A stretch of DNA of 45,105 nucleotides from Hahellaceae bacterium (GTDB taxonomy: Bacteria > Pseudomonadota > Gammaproteobacteria > Pseudomonadales > Oleiphilaceae). Numbering within the stretch: position 1 is the first letter of the stretch; each line of letters begins with the position of its first letter. The translations under genes and the position numbers were made by a program. The notes beneath the pieces are model-generated. The model saw nothing but the letters and a program-made list of their open reading frames with translations. It did no database searches and was not told the DNA's origin. Positions 18,707 through 26,706 of this stretch are shown in pieces. Where the stretch lies: assembly GCA_016716085.1 (NCBI GenBank), contig JADJWY010000028.1, positions 1 to 45,105 of the forward strand, written 5' to 3'.

Positions 18707-20161
18707 TTATTCCTCGGTTGAGGGTTGGGTTTGTGTTTCCACTTGAAGCCGACCAGAGCTGGTCGCCTTTCTCGCGTCGGAGTCGAGCACGAGATTCAAA
18801 TCATCAAATCGCTTGTTGTCCTCTGCGATTTCATCCAGCAGCATTGCCGGATCGTAGCCGTTCTCCCTGGCGGTCTCTTGCCAGGACTTCAGGCCGCCAC
18901 GGATGGCTTTGATCTGTGCGCCGATTTCCTTGGTTGGGTCGATCATTTCCCGGCGTGGGGGCGTCCACTCGAAAGTGACGTCGCCAAGGTCGTGGCCTGC
19001 CAGCTGAGCCGCTTCCAGAAACCAAGCCTCAAGCTTTTTCATTGCAGGGACCAGCATGTTCCAGCGCCAGCGATCCACGTTGCGCGAAAACTCGATCCAG
19101 CCCATTCGGGCGCTTGAAAAGTTGGTGTTTGACAGGTCGCCGGTCAGCGCCTCGTAGGTGATTCCGTAGGCCGCTGCGATGCTCTTTTGCTCAAGCGTGG
19201 TGAACTCTGCATGCCCACTCACGGACGGTGGGTTATTGAATTTAACGTCCTTTCCTGATGCGAGCTGGGGGAACATCCCTGGCTCTAGTTTCTCTGGAAG
19301 CGTATCACCAGTGTTTCCGTCACCGTTCAGATCCGTAATGATCCCGACCATGCATGCTGCTATTTTTTGCTGCTCAAGTCGCGCATCCTGAAAGTCGTCC
19401 AGATTTTTCATCTTCTGGAATCCGGCCACGCCTCGCGGAATGCCGCGACACTGCTCTGGCCGGCGCATCTCAAACATATGAATTACCTGGTCAGCAGGAA
19501 TCAGGCTCGGGATTGTGGCCACCGTTGTCATGTCACCAGGGTGCGAATGGTGCAGCCAGTACCCGGATATGTGTTTCTGCGCATCGAACTGCACGCCATA
19601 ACATATATGGGCACCCAGGGTGCCGTCAGTCGTTTTGGTGTGGTCGAGGTAGTCGCCTTCGCGCAGTTCAAGCTTCATCGGGATCCGCCCTTTGCCTCCC
19701 AGCTTTCGAATGAGCAGGGCTTCACCGGATTCCGACTCTGCTCGCATCATCAATGACTGGATGCCGTACAAATCAAGGCGGCCATGAATGTCGCAATCCT
19801 GCATCCACTCTGCCATGAGCTGGTTTGCCAGATCCTGCCGGCGCTTACTTTTCGATTTCGCAGAGGGTACGATCCCAGATCCCACCGTGTTGCTGACGAT
19901 TACCTCGATGGCCTTGGATGCGTAGGGATTGTTCCGCACAAGATCCCTCGAACGCGCTCGTAAAACCGGAAGAGCCGCACCGACCTCTGAGTTTGCAGAG
20001 GTGGTTGTGACCAGCCAACTGCGATTGCGCCGACCGGACTGCGCTGCGTCATACTTTGCACGCGCAGCCATAACAGCATGCGCTCGTAACCTGGCCTGTT
20101 CACGCCGGTAGGCTGACTCAGGGCTCAGATATGCGATCATTTTTTCAAGGATGCTGGCCAT
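18707..20161 (-). CDS. Portal protein (lambda gpB family)
   Basis: 484 residues. It contains the lambda-family portal pattern: RARSRDLVRNNPYASKAIEV, NTVGSGIVPSAKSK, ADQVIHMFEMRRPEQCRGIP, then YEALTGDLSNTNFSSARMGW. It would form the dodecameric ring through which DNA enters and leaves and where the tail attaches. Its start overlaps the stop of the gpW-like gene. The length is near that of lambda gpB (533). Confidence 0.93.
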   Translation of the reverse strand: MASILEKMIAYLSPESAYRREQARLRAHAVMAARAKYDAAQSGRRNRSWLVTTTSANSEVGAALPVLRARSRDLVRNNPYASKAIEVIVSNTVGSGIVPSAKSKSKRRQDLANQLMAEWMQDCDIHGRLDLYGIQSLMMRAESESGEALLIRKLGGKGRIPMKLELREGDYLDHTKTTDGTLGAHICYGVQFDAQKHISGYWLHHSHPGDMTTVATIPSLIPADQVIHMFEMRRPEQCRGIPRGVAGFQKMKNLDDFQDARLEQQKIAACMVGIITDLNGDGNTGDTLPEKLEPGMFPQLASGKDVKFNNPPSVSGHAEFTTLEQKSIAAAYGITYEALTGDLSNTNFSSARMGWIEFSRNVDRWRWNMLVPAMKKLEAWFLEAAQLAGHDLGDVTFEWTPPRREMIDPTKEIGAQIKAIRGGLKSWQETARENGYDPAMLLDEIAEDNKRFDDLNLVLDSDARKATSSGRLQVETQTQPSTEE

Positions 20162-20361
20162 CAGTAACCCCGGTCGTAATCGCCAAATGTGTGTGATTTG
20201 GGAGTGGATTTACCGCGCACGGAAGATATCATCAGGTCACGCAATCGGATCATCTCATCAAGTGACCGATATGTGATTTCACGATCCGCGAATTTAACCC
20301 GCACGGTCCCCTGCTTGATCGCAGTTTCAAGCGCAGTAATGTCTGACTCAGACCAGGCCAT
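20161..20361 (-). CDS. Head-tail connector gpW-like
   Basis: 66 residues from ATG at 20361, two bases after the terminase stop. MAWSESDITALETAIKQGTV followed by VKFADREITYRSLDEM is the gpW family pattern. gpW closes the portal after packaging and is essential for head stability. Position between large terminase and portal is identical to lambda. Confidence 0.92.
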   Translation of the reverse strand: MAWSESDITALETAIKQGTVRVKFADREITYRSLDEMIRLRDLMISSVRGKSTPKSHTFGDYDRGY

Positions 20362-20363
20362 GT

Positions 20364-22259
20364 TCAGTTCCAATAGTTTGATTTTCGGCGCTCAGGCGAT
20401 TTTGCTTGCTGAGCTGTTTTCTGTTCGTGTGGGATCGCGTCGAGCTTGATACCCATGTGCTGCTGCAATATTCGGATCGCCGCAAGGTTATAAACTGAAA
20501 GGTCGAATGGCTCCTGTCTGCCCTTTGCCACCCACTTGATTACCCGGCGCCCTTTCTCGAATGTGGTCACCTTGCGCTCATTGGTCAGGTGGTCGAAGTA
20601 GGTCTGATCGAATTGCTGGCTTACCGGAAAATGGGTGTAACCTTCGCCGGGATCTGCAATCTGCAGCCTGGCAGTAATGATCTCTTTCGCAGAGTCGACA
20701 CCGAGCATTGTCAGGTAAACATGCTTTTTGTTCTTCTGCCTCGGGAAATCAGCAACCGGCTTGCCGGTAACGGAGTGTCCTTTGATCGGGATAACCCGTC
20801 TGGCCCCCTGTTGCCGGGAAAATGCGTAAACCTCGTCGGTGTAGTGACCACCCGAGTCAATCGCCGCCAGGCGGATATTCACCAGGACACCGGATGGCGT
20901 CTTAAATGGCTGATTTAGCCTTTTTGCGAGTACATCCCAGATTTCAGACCGTGAAAGGTCGCCATAAAGCCGCTCATAACTGATCTTCCAGTTCTCTTCC
21001 CCTGCTCCCCATGCTTCGACCTGCAGCTCTAACCGGTCGTCCTGAACGTCCACTGCAGCAGTGAGAATACAGTCATCGACCGGTACCTCTGCCCGGTAAT
21101 GCTCCCGGCGCATGAAGAGGGAGCCAGGTTCAATCGCGTCACCGGTTTCTTCCCATGCCTCGCCCAACGTGGTGTTCACGAAGGTCTTTAACTTTGAGAG
21201 GTCGCCCTGTGCCTTGATCCAGTCCTTAACGATCTGCTGCCAGGTAGTGAATGGACTGTAGGCCGTCCAAATGTGGAAGGCCACCGACTCAGGAGTGTCG
21301 GCCCGTTTGTCATCCTTGTCGAAGTAGGCCAGCCCGTCTCGGGTCCATGTGCCGCTTTTCTCGCAGATCCAGCGGCCTGTCTGTTGCTGTTCGACCATAT
21401 CCTGCTGACCACTCAGGCAAGCGCAGTGCTCACAGGCATAGGCCACGGTCGTCGGGTCGTCATCGACCCACTTGAAACCAAATTCAGCACCCTTGCCGCC
21501 CCACTTCAGGTGCTGCTCACGACCACAATGGGGGCAGGCCAGATGAAATCTGAAAAAGCACTCAGCGGTCGATGCTGCGCGGGTGATCATGCAAGTGCCG
21601 GCCACTTTCGGCGTGGATCCTCGCACCGACTTCGGGAAAACAGACCCCTCGATACGCTTGTCACCGAGCGTCAGCGGGTCGCCTTCCTTCTCGATATCAT
21701 GATCAAAACCGGCCAATTCGTCGTAATAGACCGCATCGACTGACTTTTCCCGGTAATTTCGTGCCGCAGTGCCACCCAACACCCACAGCTGCTTTCCGTT
21801 GCTGAATCGCTTGGCTTCGAGCGTGTTATCCCTGTGCTTCTTGCCAATCCATGGCGCCAAGGCCTTAACCACCGGCACATCGCGGATCATGGTCTCGATG
21901 TGAGCTTTCATGAACCCAGCCGCCTGGGTGTCACCTGGCTGGTAAAGGATCTGATTCCGTGATTTGTGCTCGATGAAATAGCCGACCGCCGCCCGTATCA
22001 TCTGGGAGTACCCTACCCGAGCCGACTTTAGGAAGTTGACCTCGCGGATATCCTCATGACCGATGGCGTTAAGCGGAGCTGTCTGAAATGGTAGTGTTTC
22101 CCAGCGGCCTTCCAGATAGGAGGATTCGCTCGAAAGGTAAAAGTTCTCGTTCGCCCATTCGACCAACGACAGTGGTTCAGGTCGGCCGAACTGGTTCAGC
22201 ACATTGTTAACAGCCGAACGAATTAAACTAAGCCGCCTCGATACTTGCGATGTACTCAT
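20364..22259 (-). CDS. terL: Terminase large subunit (lambda gpA family)
   Basis: 631 residues from ATG at 22259. It shows close gpA features: NFLKSARVGYSQMIRAAVGY (ATPase P-loop equivalent near residue 78), APWIGKKHRDNTLEAKRF, AARNYREKSVDAVYYDELAG, DKRIEGSVFPKSVRGSTPK, and the zinc pair ACPHCGREQHLKWGG. The C-terminal nuclease region has TAAVDVQDDRLELQVEAWG. It cuts cos DNA and drives it into the prohead. It overlaps the small subunit gene by 32 bases. Confidence 0.96.
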   Translation of the reverse strand: MSTSQVSRRLSLIRSAVNNVLNQFGRPEPLSLVEWANENFYLSSESSYLEGRWETLPFQTAPLNAIGHEDIREVNFLKSARVGYSQMIRAAVGYFIEHKSRNQILYQPGDTQAAGFMKAHIETMIRDVPVVKALAPWIGKKHRDNTLEAKRFSNGKQLWVLGGTAARNYREKSVDAVYYDELAGFDHDIEKEGDPLTLGDKRIEGSVFPKSVRGSTPKVAGTCMITRAASTAECFFRFHLACPHCGREQHLKWGGKGAEFGFKWVDDDPTTVAYACEHCACLSGQQDMVEQQQTGRWICEKSGTWTRDGLAYFDKDDKRADTPESVAFHIWTAYSPFTTWQQIVKDWIKAQGDLSKLKTFVNTTLGEAWEETGDAIEPGSLFMRREHYRAEVPVDDCILTAAVDVQDDRLELQVEAWGAGEENWKISYERLYGDLSRSEIWDVLAKRLNQPFKTPSGVLVNIRLAAIDSGGHYTDEVYAFSRQQGARRVIPIKGHSVTGKPVADFPRQKNKKHVYLTMLGVDSAKEIITARLQIADPGEGYTHFPVSQQFDQTYFDHLTNERKVTTFEKGRRVIKWVAKGRQEPFDLSVYNLAAIRILQQHMGIKLDAIPHEQKTAQQAKSPERRKSNYWN

Positions 22260-22746
22260 CAAGGACTGGCTCAATTCGATCTCCGCTGGCAGCAATCGCG
22301 TTCATAGCTTTGACCGTCTGCCGTTTGATGCTCTCAATGATCTGGGTGGATAACTCGGGGTGTTTACGCTTAATTGTCAGCGGGAGACTGTCCAGAATCC
22401 CAACCGCCTCGGATGCCGTTCTCGAAATCACCTTCTCGATCAGATCGATCGGTGCGACTTCTGCCCTAGCAATCTGGTTTTTGATTTCCATGTTGTCGGC
22501 CTGGGCCCTGGTGAGGCGAAGGCGTTCGTAATCGATGGTGCCTGGTTCGAGGTCGGTCTCAGGCTGCTGGCTCGCAGACTGGTTAACTCCGCATGCGTAG
22601 CTTCGCAAATGCCGAATGTACCTGATTCGGTTTTCCTTCACGGAGACACGCTGATCGAGCACTCCATCTGCTATCAATCGTTGCACCTGACGCACGCTGA
22701 GATCGATCTCTTCAGCGATTTCTGGCTGTGTGCACTTTCTGCTCAT
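22228..22746 (-). CDS. terS: Terminase small subunit (Nu1-like)
   Basis: 172 residues. An N-terminal winged helix-turn-helix (TQPEIAEEIDLSVRQVQRLI, ADGVLDQR) is followed by a helical region (LRLTRAQADNMEIKNQIARA) as in Nu1/DUF1441-type small terminases. It would bind the cos region just upstream (22780-22857) and recruit the large subunit. Confidence 0.88.
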   Translation of the reverse strand: MSRKCTQPEIAEEIDLSVRQVQRLIADGVLDQRVSVKENRIRYIRHLRSYACGVNQSASQQPETDLEPGTIDYERLRLTRAQADNMEIKNQIARAEVAPIDLIEKVISRTASEAVGILDSLPLTIKRKHPELSTQIIESIKRQTVKAMNAIAASGDRIEPVLDEYIASIEAA

Positions 22747-22779
22747 TTCGGTGACAACGACATGGTGTTCTGAAAAACT

Positions 22780-22857
22780 TCATAAGAAGCGAATTTCCGG
22801 GGTGCTGCGTACCCGTATCCCCGCCCCCTATGGGGAGGACCCAACCGGGCGGGGGGG
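22780..22857 (-). other. Putative cos packaging site
   Basis: This is the non-coding gap upstream of the small terminase gene. The minus strand has a G/C-rich block (AGGGGGCGGGGATACGGGT) and then AATTCGCTTCTTATGAAGTT at 22794-22775. It resembles lambda cos, where GGGCGGCGACCT is followed by TTCGCTATTTATGAAAATTT. The position is also as in lambda. The exact nicks cannot be read from sequence alone. If this is correct, the virion ends lie here and not at the contig ends. Confidence 0.55.
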
Positions 22858-23142
22858 TTAGTAGTCGAGCTGGACAAGGCAGGCGCCTGCAGTGACCGGC
22901 TTGACAACCTGGTAGCGCCCAGGGCCATTGATGATGCGTTGCTTTCGGGTCGCAGTGATTGTCACCGGCCCATCATTTGAATCAGCAGACTCAAACGTTC
23001 CACCGATCATGAAATTGATTGCAATCTCTTCAGCACCGGCCTGCCCTTTTGCTGAGACAGTCACCGGTATTTGCTCGGACGAGACGACGAAATCCCTTGA
23101 ATCTGCGGCTGTCTTCGCATCAATGAGTGTTACGGTAGTCAT
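22858..23142 (-). CDS. Hypothetical protein, paralogue of the 26413 gene product
   Basis: 94 residues, beta-rich. The core KGQAGAEEIAINFMIGGTFE and the end NGPGRYQVVKPVTAGACLVQ align with GLAGAESIAVEVSVCDTW and SGPGYYRLVKPSTAGAVNVE in the protein at 26413-26691. Duplicates flanking the lyase gene suggest paired structural or adaptor roles at the tail surface. Function is unknown. Its RBS (AGGCAGGAACAC) precedes ATG. Confidence 0.7.
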   Translation of the reverse strand: MTTVTLIDAKTAADSRDFVVSSEQIPVTVSAKGQAGAEEIAINFMIGGTFESADSNDGPVTITATRKQRIINGPGRYQVVKPVTAGACLVQLDY

Positions 23143-23153
23143 GTGTTCCTGCC

Positions 23154-23282
23154 TTAATCGAATAGGTAACCAAAAAGATCGCCAACAATTTGTGTGCTCA
23201 TAAAGTCTTTATCACTTCCGCTTACGGCTGGTGTGAAGGTTTCCGGCGCACCAACGAAGCCATCTGCCTGTCCCAACACCAT
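23154..23282 (-). CDS. 42-residue protein paralogous to the start of its upstream neighbour
   Basis: ATG at 23282 overlaps the TAA of the previous gene (TAATG), and the frame closes with TAA at 23154. The first residues MVLGQADGFVGAPETFTPAV copy the N-terminus of the upstream protein (MAILGQEDGFIGSSESFTPP). The conserved short head may be an attachment tag. Translational coupling and conservation support a real gene. No function is known. Confidence 0.6.
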   Translation of the reverse strand: MVLGQADGFVGAPETFTPAVSGSDKDFMSTQIVGDLFGYLFD

Positions 23283-23689
23283 TACCAAACCTCAACCACT
23301 TTAATCTTTCCGGTCGCGTGGTAACTGCCGTCCAGATTGAACAGCTGAAACCACACTTCATCCCCAGGTATCATTGAGCCGACTGAACCGGCAGAGAGAA
23401 CGTTATCTGTCACTTTGATATCGCCATCATTAATCGGAATATCGGTTGCATAGGCTGCAACCGCTGGCGCGTTCGCGGCATTCGTCACACGAGGATCAGA
23501 AAGCGTGATGATTAATCTGTCGATAGTTCCGGTCGGATATGGAACTGAGACTCCATTGCCGTCTGTGACATACACTTTTCTGCTTGTCCCGAGCCCATCG
23601 TAATTGCTTGTGAACCAGATCCCACGTTCAGGGGGCGTAAAAGATTCAGATGAACCAATAAACCCATCTTCTTGTCCTAAGATGGCCAT
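23282..23689 (-). CDS. Tail-associated protein sharing the lyase C-terminal module
   Basis: 135 residues. The second half (AVAAYATDIPINDGDIKVTD, NVLSAGSVGSMIPG) aligns with the C-terminal 70 residues of the lyase gene product (TVLAYASNLAVVDGQLTITE, SDLSYGSINSLQTG). The shared module may be a binding or docking domain that puts both proteins in the same particle. The first 20 residues are repeated in the following 42-residue gene. It starts three bases after the lyase stop. Confidence 0.7.
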   Translation of the reverse strand: MAILGQEDGFIGSSESFTPPERGIWFTSNYDGLGTSRKVYVTDGNGVSVPYPTGTIDRLIITLSDPRVTNAANAPAVAAYATDIPINDGDIKVTDNVLSAGSVGSMIPGDEVWFQLFNLDGSYHATGKIKVVEVW

Positions 23690-23692
23690 TGA

Positions 23693-26338
23693 TCACTCCT
23701 GAACAATCTCAATTGGCGCAGACCAACGGACTGATTTATCTGCATTGGCTCCCCACAGGTAATAGCCTTGTGCGCCAGTCTGTAGCGAGTTGATTGACCC
23801 ATACGACAGATCTGACTCTGTTATCGTAAGCTGCCCATCCACAACTGCGAGGTTTGAAGCGTATGCAAGCACAGTTGGGAACGAGTCTCCTGGATTAATC
23901 CGTGGGTTACCAGACCCAATCAAAATATCCACGTTTCCGCTCGGGTCGCTGTTGTAAAGTGTGGCTACACCAGCACTGGCACTGCGGGCGTAAAGTGCAG
24001 TGCCTTCCGAATCGGAAAGAATGATTTTTTTGGTCGGAACATACGTTCCGGACATTGTCACCGCATTTGTGACAGTAGCAGCACCGCCATCAGTGAACGC
24101 ACGATATGCGAATTCGTGAATCGAGTCTCCATCGCCAGTGCTTAACGGACCAAGCCCAACCAGAAGCTCGCCGGTGATTGAGTTGACAAACGTGATTCTG
24201 CATCGCGAAATGCCGTTAATGGTTGAAACATTGACGGTGGCTTGGCTTCCAAAGCCAAGCAGAGTGATCTCGGCTACGCCGCTGGCAATTTCAGCAACTA
24301 TGTTTGCCGCAGCGGTCTGGTTTCTGATGCTGAACTGCGCCTTGTTCGAGCTGCCTAGCAGATAAAAGAAGTCGACCGTTACTGTTTGATTCTCGATTGC
24401 TGTAATGGCACTTACCGAAGATCTATGCCAGTTAGAACCTACGCTCAAAAGCGTGGCCCCAGCAGCAGACGCCCAAACAGATGTTGGATATGCCTCTTTT
24501 GTGAGGACTCCTCCAGCGTTATCCCCCCAGGACAACGGTGCGTTGTCGAAATTCGCCCTCGGCGCCCAATGCAAAATAATCTGATTTGAGTTTGTTGGGG
24601 CTGTCAATGGAACTGTAAATGTCGTGCTCGTTCCGTCACTTGCTGAAACAAAATCGTCAACGTCAACAGTAGTTGTACCGTTCGTTAGCTGTATTCTCGT
24701 GACTGCTTTATGCCCAGTGCCAGTGATTGTTGCTGACTGTCCTCTGGTCAAAGTTGGAACGCTTGAGATTGTTGGGGCTGAATTGCCAGCTGGCAACAGA
24801 GACGGAATGTCGACTGTCGCACTAACTGTTTTCGCAGCCGCGTCCCGGTTTTTCCAAACTCGAACACCGAGTTGGTGAATGCTGTCACCATTTGTTGTTG
24901 ACCTTGGCCCCATGCCAAGCCACAGGTTACCGCTTGCACCTGCGGTGTATCTTAACTTGACGATCTTCATCGTCGGATAAATCGTAGATGTTTCAACTGC
25001 GCATGAATTCGCTGAACCGCCAGTTGCCGAGATATTACTGAGGGTGCCCGACAGTGAGCCTGCATAGTCCATTTTGGTGTTTTCGGTGCCCGCTGCACCG
25101 ATTACTGTGCCAAACAGCCCTTGGCCGCCCGTACCAGATACACAGTAAAACCACACATCCAGTACGTCACCTGATGTAACTGCAAAACCGGTATCAATGT
25201 GCGAACGAGTCCAGTTCTTCGCGGCATTCTGAGTCAGTGTTCGACCTGCTGTGAACGGGCCAATTGCAGTTGTGTAGTCGGCCTCCAACAGATCAGCAGC
25301 CGCACAATTGTCGCCCCATGTGCGCGGATCTGTTTTATAAACAGCAGGTGCTGCATAGCTTAGTTCTATTGTTGCGGGTGTGCTGATGCCAGTCAGAGTA
25401 TCGGTGCTGAATGACGCTTGAGTTCCGCTCGGAAACCCGATCCCTTGACCGTTTATCGTTGTGTCAGCGTCCTTCACCGCCGCTGCAAAAACACCCGTTA
25501 GCTCAGTTCCAACAACAGCATTAACTGCTGTATTTGCTGCAATTTCGTTCGTTCCATTGATCGAGGTGATCGCCGCCCCAGTGACCGGAGTGCCGCCACC
25601 TGACGGAGCTACATCAGCATAAACTGCTGCTGAGTCTCCGACCTTAATATCATCGTGGTAAAGGGTACGTGTGGTGAAGACTGCCAGCTCTGATGGGATA
25701 ACACCCCACGACTCATTGCCAGGCTTCCACGCTGGCCGATAGATACCAAACTTATTGTAAGGGCCCTGTGCATCGTTGAAAAAAGTGGCTCCGGTGTAGT
25801 CAACAACTTGGGTATCATTAAGCCAGATGCGAATGAACCCGCTGCCACCAGGGGCAATTTTGAACTGCACAACGAATCTCGTCCAAGCGCCTTTTATCAC
25901 GTTGCCTAAAAAGCCAGAACGAGAAACAGCATAATTACCTTTTGTCGTGATGACGTTGTTATCGCTCACCATTGTCCACTTCCATTTATCGTTCGCGATC
26001 TGGAGCGACAAAGGTGGGTTTAGTGATGCCTCGCCGGTATCATTCGTGCCATGCACTTGATAAAAAATGTCACCCTGAGTAGAAGCCGGGTAAACAGAAG
26101 GCACGTATAGTGCGAATCCGAGCCAGTACGTGCCGCCGATGCTCATCTTCTGGCTACCACCGCCGAGGCTTAGGCCGGTAATCTCCGTGCGGTATGGCAT
26201 ATTCGCGTCGTTGTAATCAACGACCGACTTCATTGACTTTGTGACAGAAAGCGCATGATCTGTTGATAGTACAGGGCTGTTTCCTGACGCTGTTGCGTTG
26301 AGTGCTGTCTCGAAGTTGTTACTGTAAAGAATGGTCAC
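23693..26338 (-). CDS. Polysaccharide lyase with tandem carbohydrate-binding-like modules
   Basis: 881 residues from GTG at 26338. Residues 1-240 resemble the heparin/alginate-lyase-like jelly roll (FETALNATASGNSPVLS; FYQVHGTNDTGEASLNPPLS; AWTRFVVQFKIAPGGSGFIR; DTQVVDYTGATFFND; YNKFGIYRPAW). Two homologous beta modules follow (about 330-510 and 585-750), each ending alike: WLGMGPRSTTNGDSIHQLGV and LVGLGPLSTGDGDSIHEFAY. A C-terminal module is shared with the 23282 gene. Such a protein would cut capsule or exopolysaccharide on the host surface. No signal peptide is seen, so it acts as a virion or lysis-released enzyme. Substrate is unknown. Confidence 0.7.
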   Translation of the reverse strand: MTILYSNNFETALNATASGNSPVLSTDHALSVTKSMKSVVDYNDANMPYRTEITGLSLGGGSQKMSIGGTYWLGFALYVPSVYPASTQGDIFYQVHGTNDTGEASLNPPLSLQIANDKWKWTMVSDNNVITTKGNYAVSRSGFLGNVIKGAWTRFVVQFKIAPGGSGFIRIWLNDTQVVDYTGATFFNDAQGPYNKFGIYRPAWKPGNESWGVIPSELAVFTTRTLYHDDIKVGDSAAVYADVAPSGGGTPVTGAAITSINGTNEIAANTAVNAVVGTELTGVFAAAVKDADTTINGQGIGFPSGTQASFSTDTLTGISTPATIELSYAAPAVYKTDPRTWGDNCAAADLLEADYTTAIGPFTAGRTLTQNAAKNWTRSHIDTGFAVTSGDVLDVWFYCVSGTGGQGLFGTVIGAAGTENTKMDYAGSLSGTLSNISATGGSANSCAVETSTIYPTMKIVKLRYTAGASGNLWLGMGPRSTTNGDSIHQLGVRVWKNRDAAAKTVSATVDIPSLLPAGNSAPTISSVPTLTRGQSATITGTGHKAVTRIQLTNGTTTVDVDDFVSASDGTSTTFTVPLTAPTNSNQIILHWAPRANFDNAPLSWGDNAGGVLTKEAYPTSVWASAAGATLLSVGSNWHRSSVSAITAIENQTVTVDFFYLLGSSNKAQFSIRNQTAAANIVAEIASGVAEITLLGFGSQATVNVSTINGISRCRITFVNSITGELLVGLGPLSTGDGDSIHEFAYRAFTDGGAATVTNAVTMSGTYVPTKKIILSDSEGTALYARSASAGVATLYNSDPSGNVDILIGSGNPRINPGDSFPTVLAYASNLAVVDGQLTITESDLSYGSINSLQTGAQGYYLWGANADKSVRWSAPIEIVQE

Positions 26339-26363
26339 TTCAAACTACTCCGCTCCGCGAAGG

Positions 26364-26389
26364 CAATAAAAAAGGCGCATAAGCGCCCA
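26364..26389 (-). terminator. Rho-independent terminator before the lyase gene
   Basis: The minus strand reads GGGCGC-TTAT-GCGCC followed by six T. It sits between the 26413 gene and the lyase start at 26338, so the deacetylase and lyase transcripts may be separated or attenuated here. Confidence 0.75.
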
Positions 26390-26412
26390 GATTCTTAGCA
26401 TGTTTGCGTTCA

Positions 26413-26691
26413 TCAGATCACAAGCTCCACGTTTACCGCGCCAGCCGTCGAAGGCTTAACCAGCCGATAGTACCCCGGCCCAGAAATCATCTTGTGATTA
26501 GTGTTTATGTCCAGCACGATTGCAGACCCGTCGATTTTGAGGGCCGTCCAGGTGTCACAAACGCTCACCTCCACGGCAATCGACTCAGCCCCCGCAAGGC
26601 CTGCCGCGAAAACAGCAACTGGGTATCCCCGCTCCACGTTAAACTCAACTGTTTTTGCCGCCGTTTGCGCGACTATCATCTTGCGTTGCAT
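26413..26691 (-). CDS. Hypothetical protein, paralogue of the 22858 gene product
   Basis: 92 residues from ATG with AGGATAAAATC upstream. It has beta-strand periodicity with GLAGAESIAVEVSVCDTW, then HKMISGPGYYRLVKPSTAG, shared with the protein at 22858-23142. It lies between the deacetylase and the lyase. Likely a small structural or adaptor protein of the virion; this is inference from context. Confidence 0.7.
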   Translation of the reverse strand: MQRKMIVAQTAAKTVEFNVERGYPVAVFAAGLAGAESIAVEVSVCDTWTALKIDGSAIVLDINTNHKMISGPGYYRLVKPSTAGAVNVELVI

Positions 26692-26706
26692 GATTTTATC
26701 CTGTGC

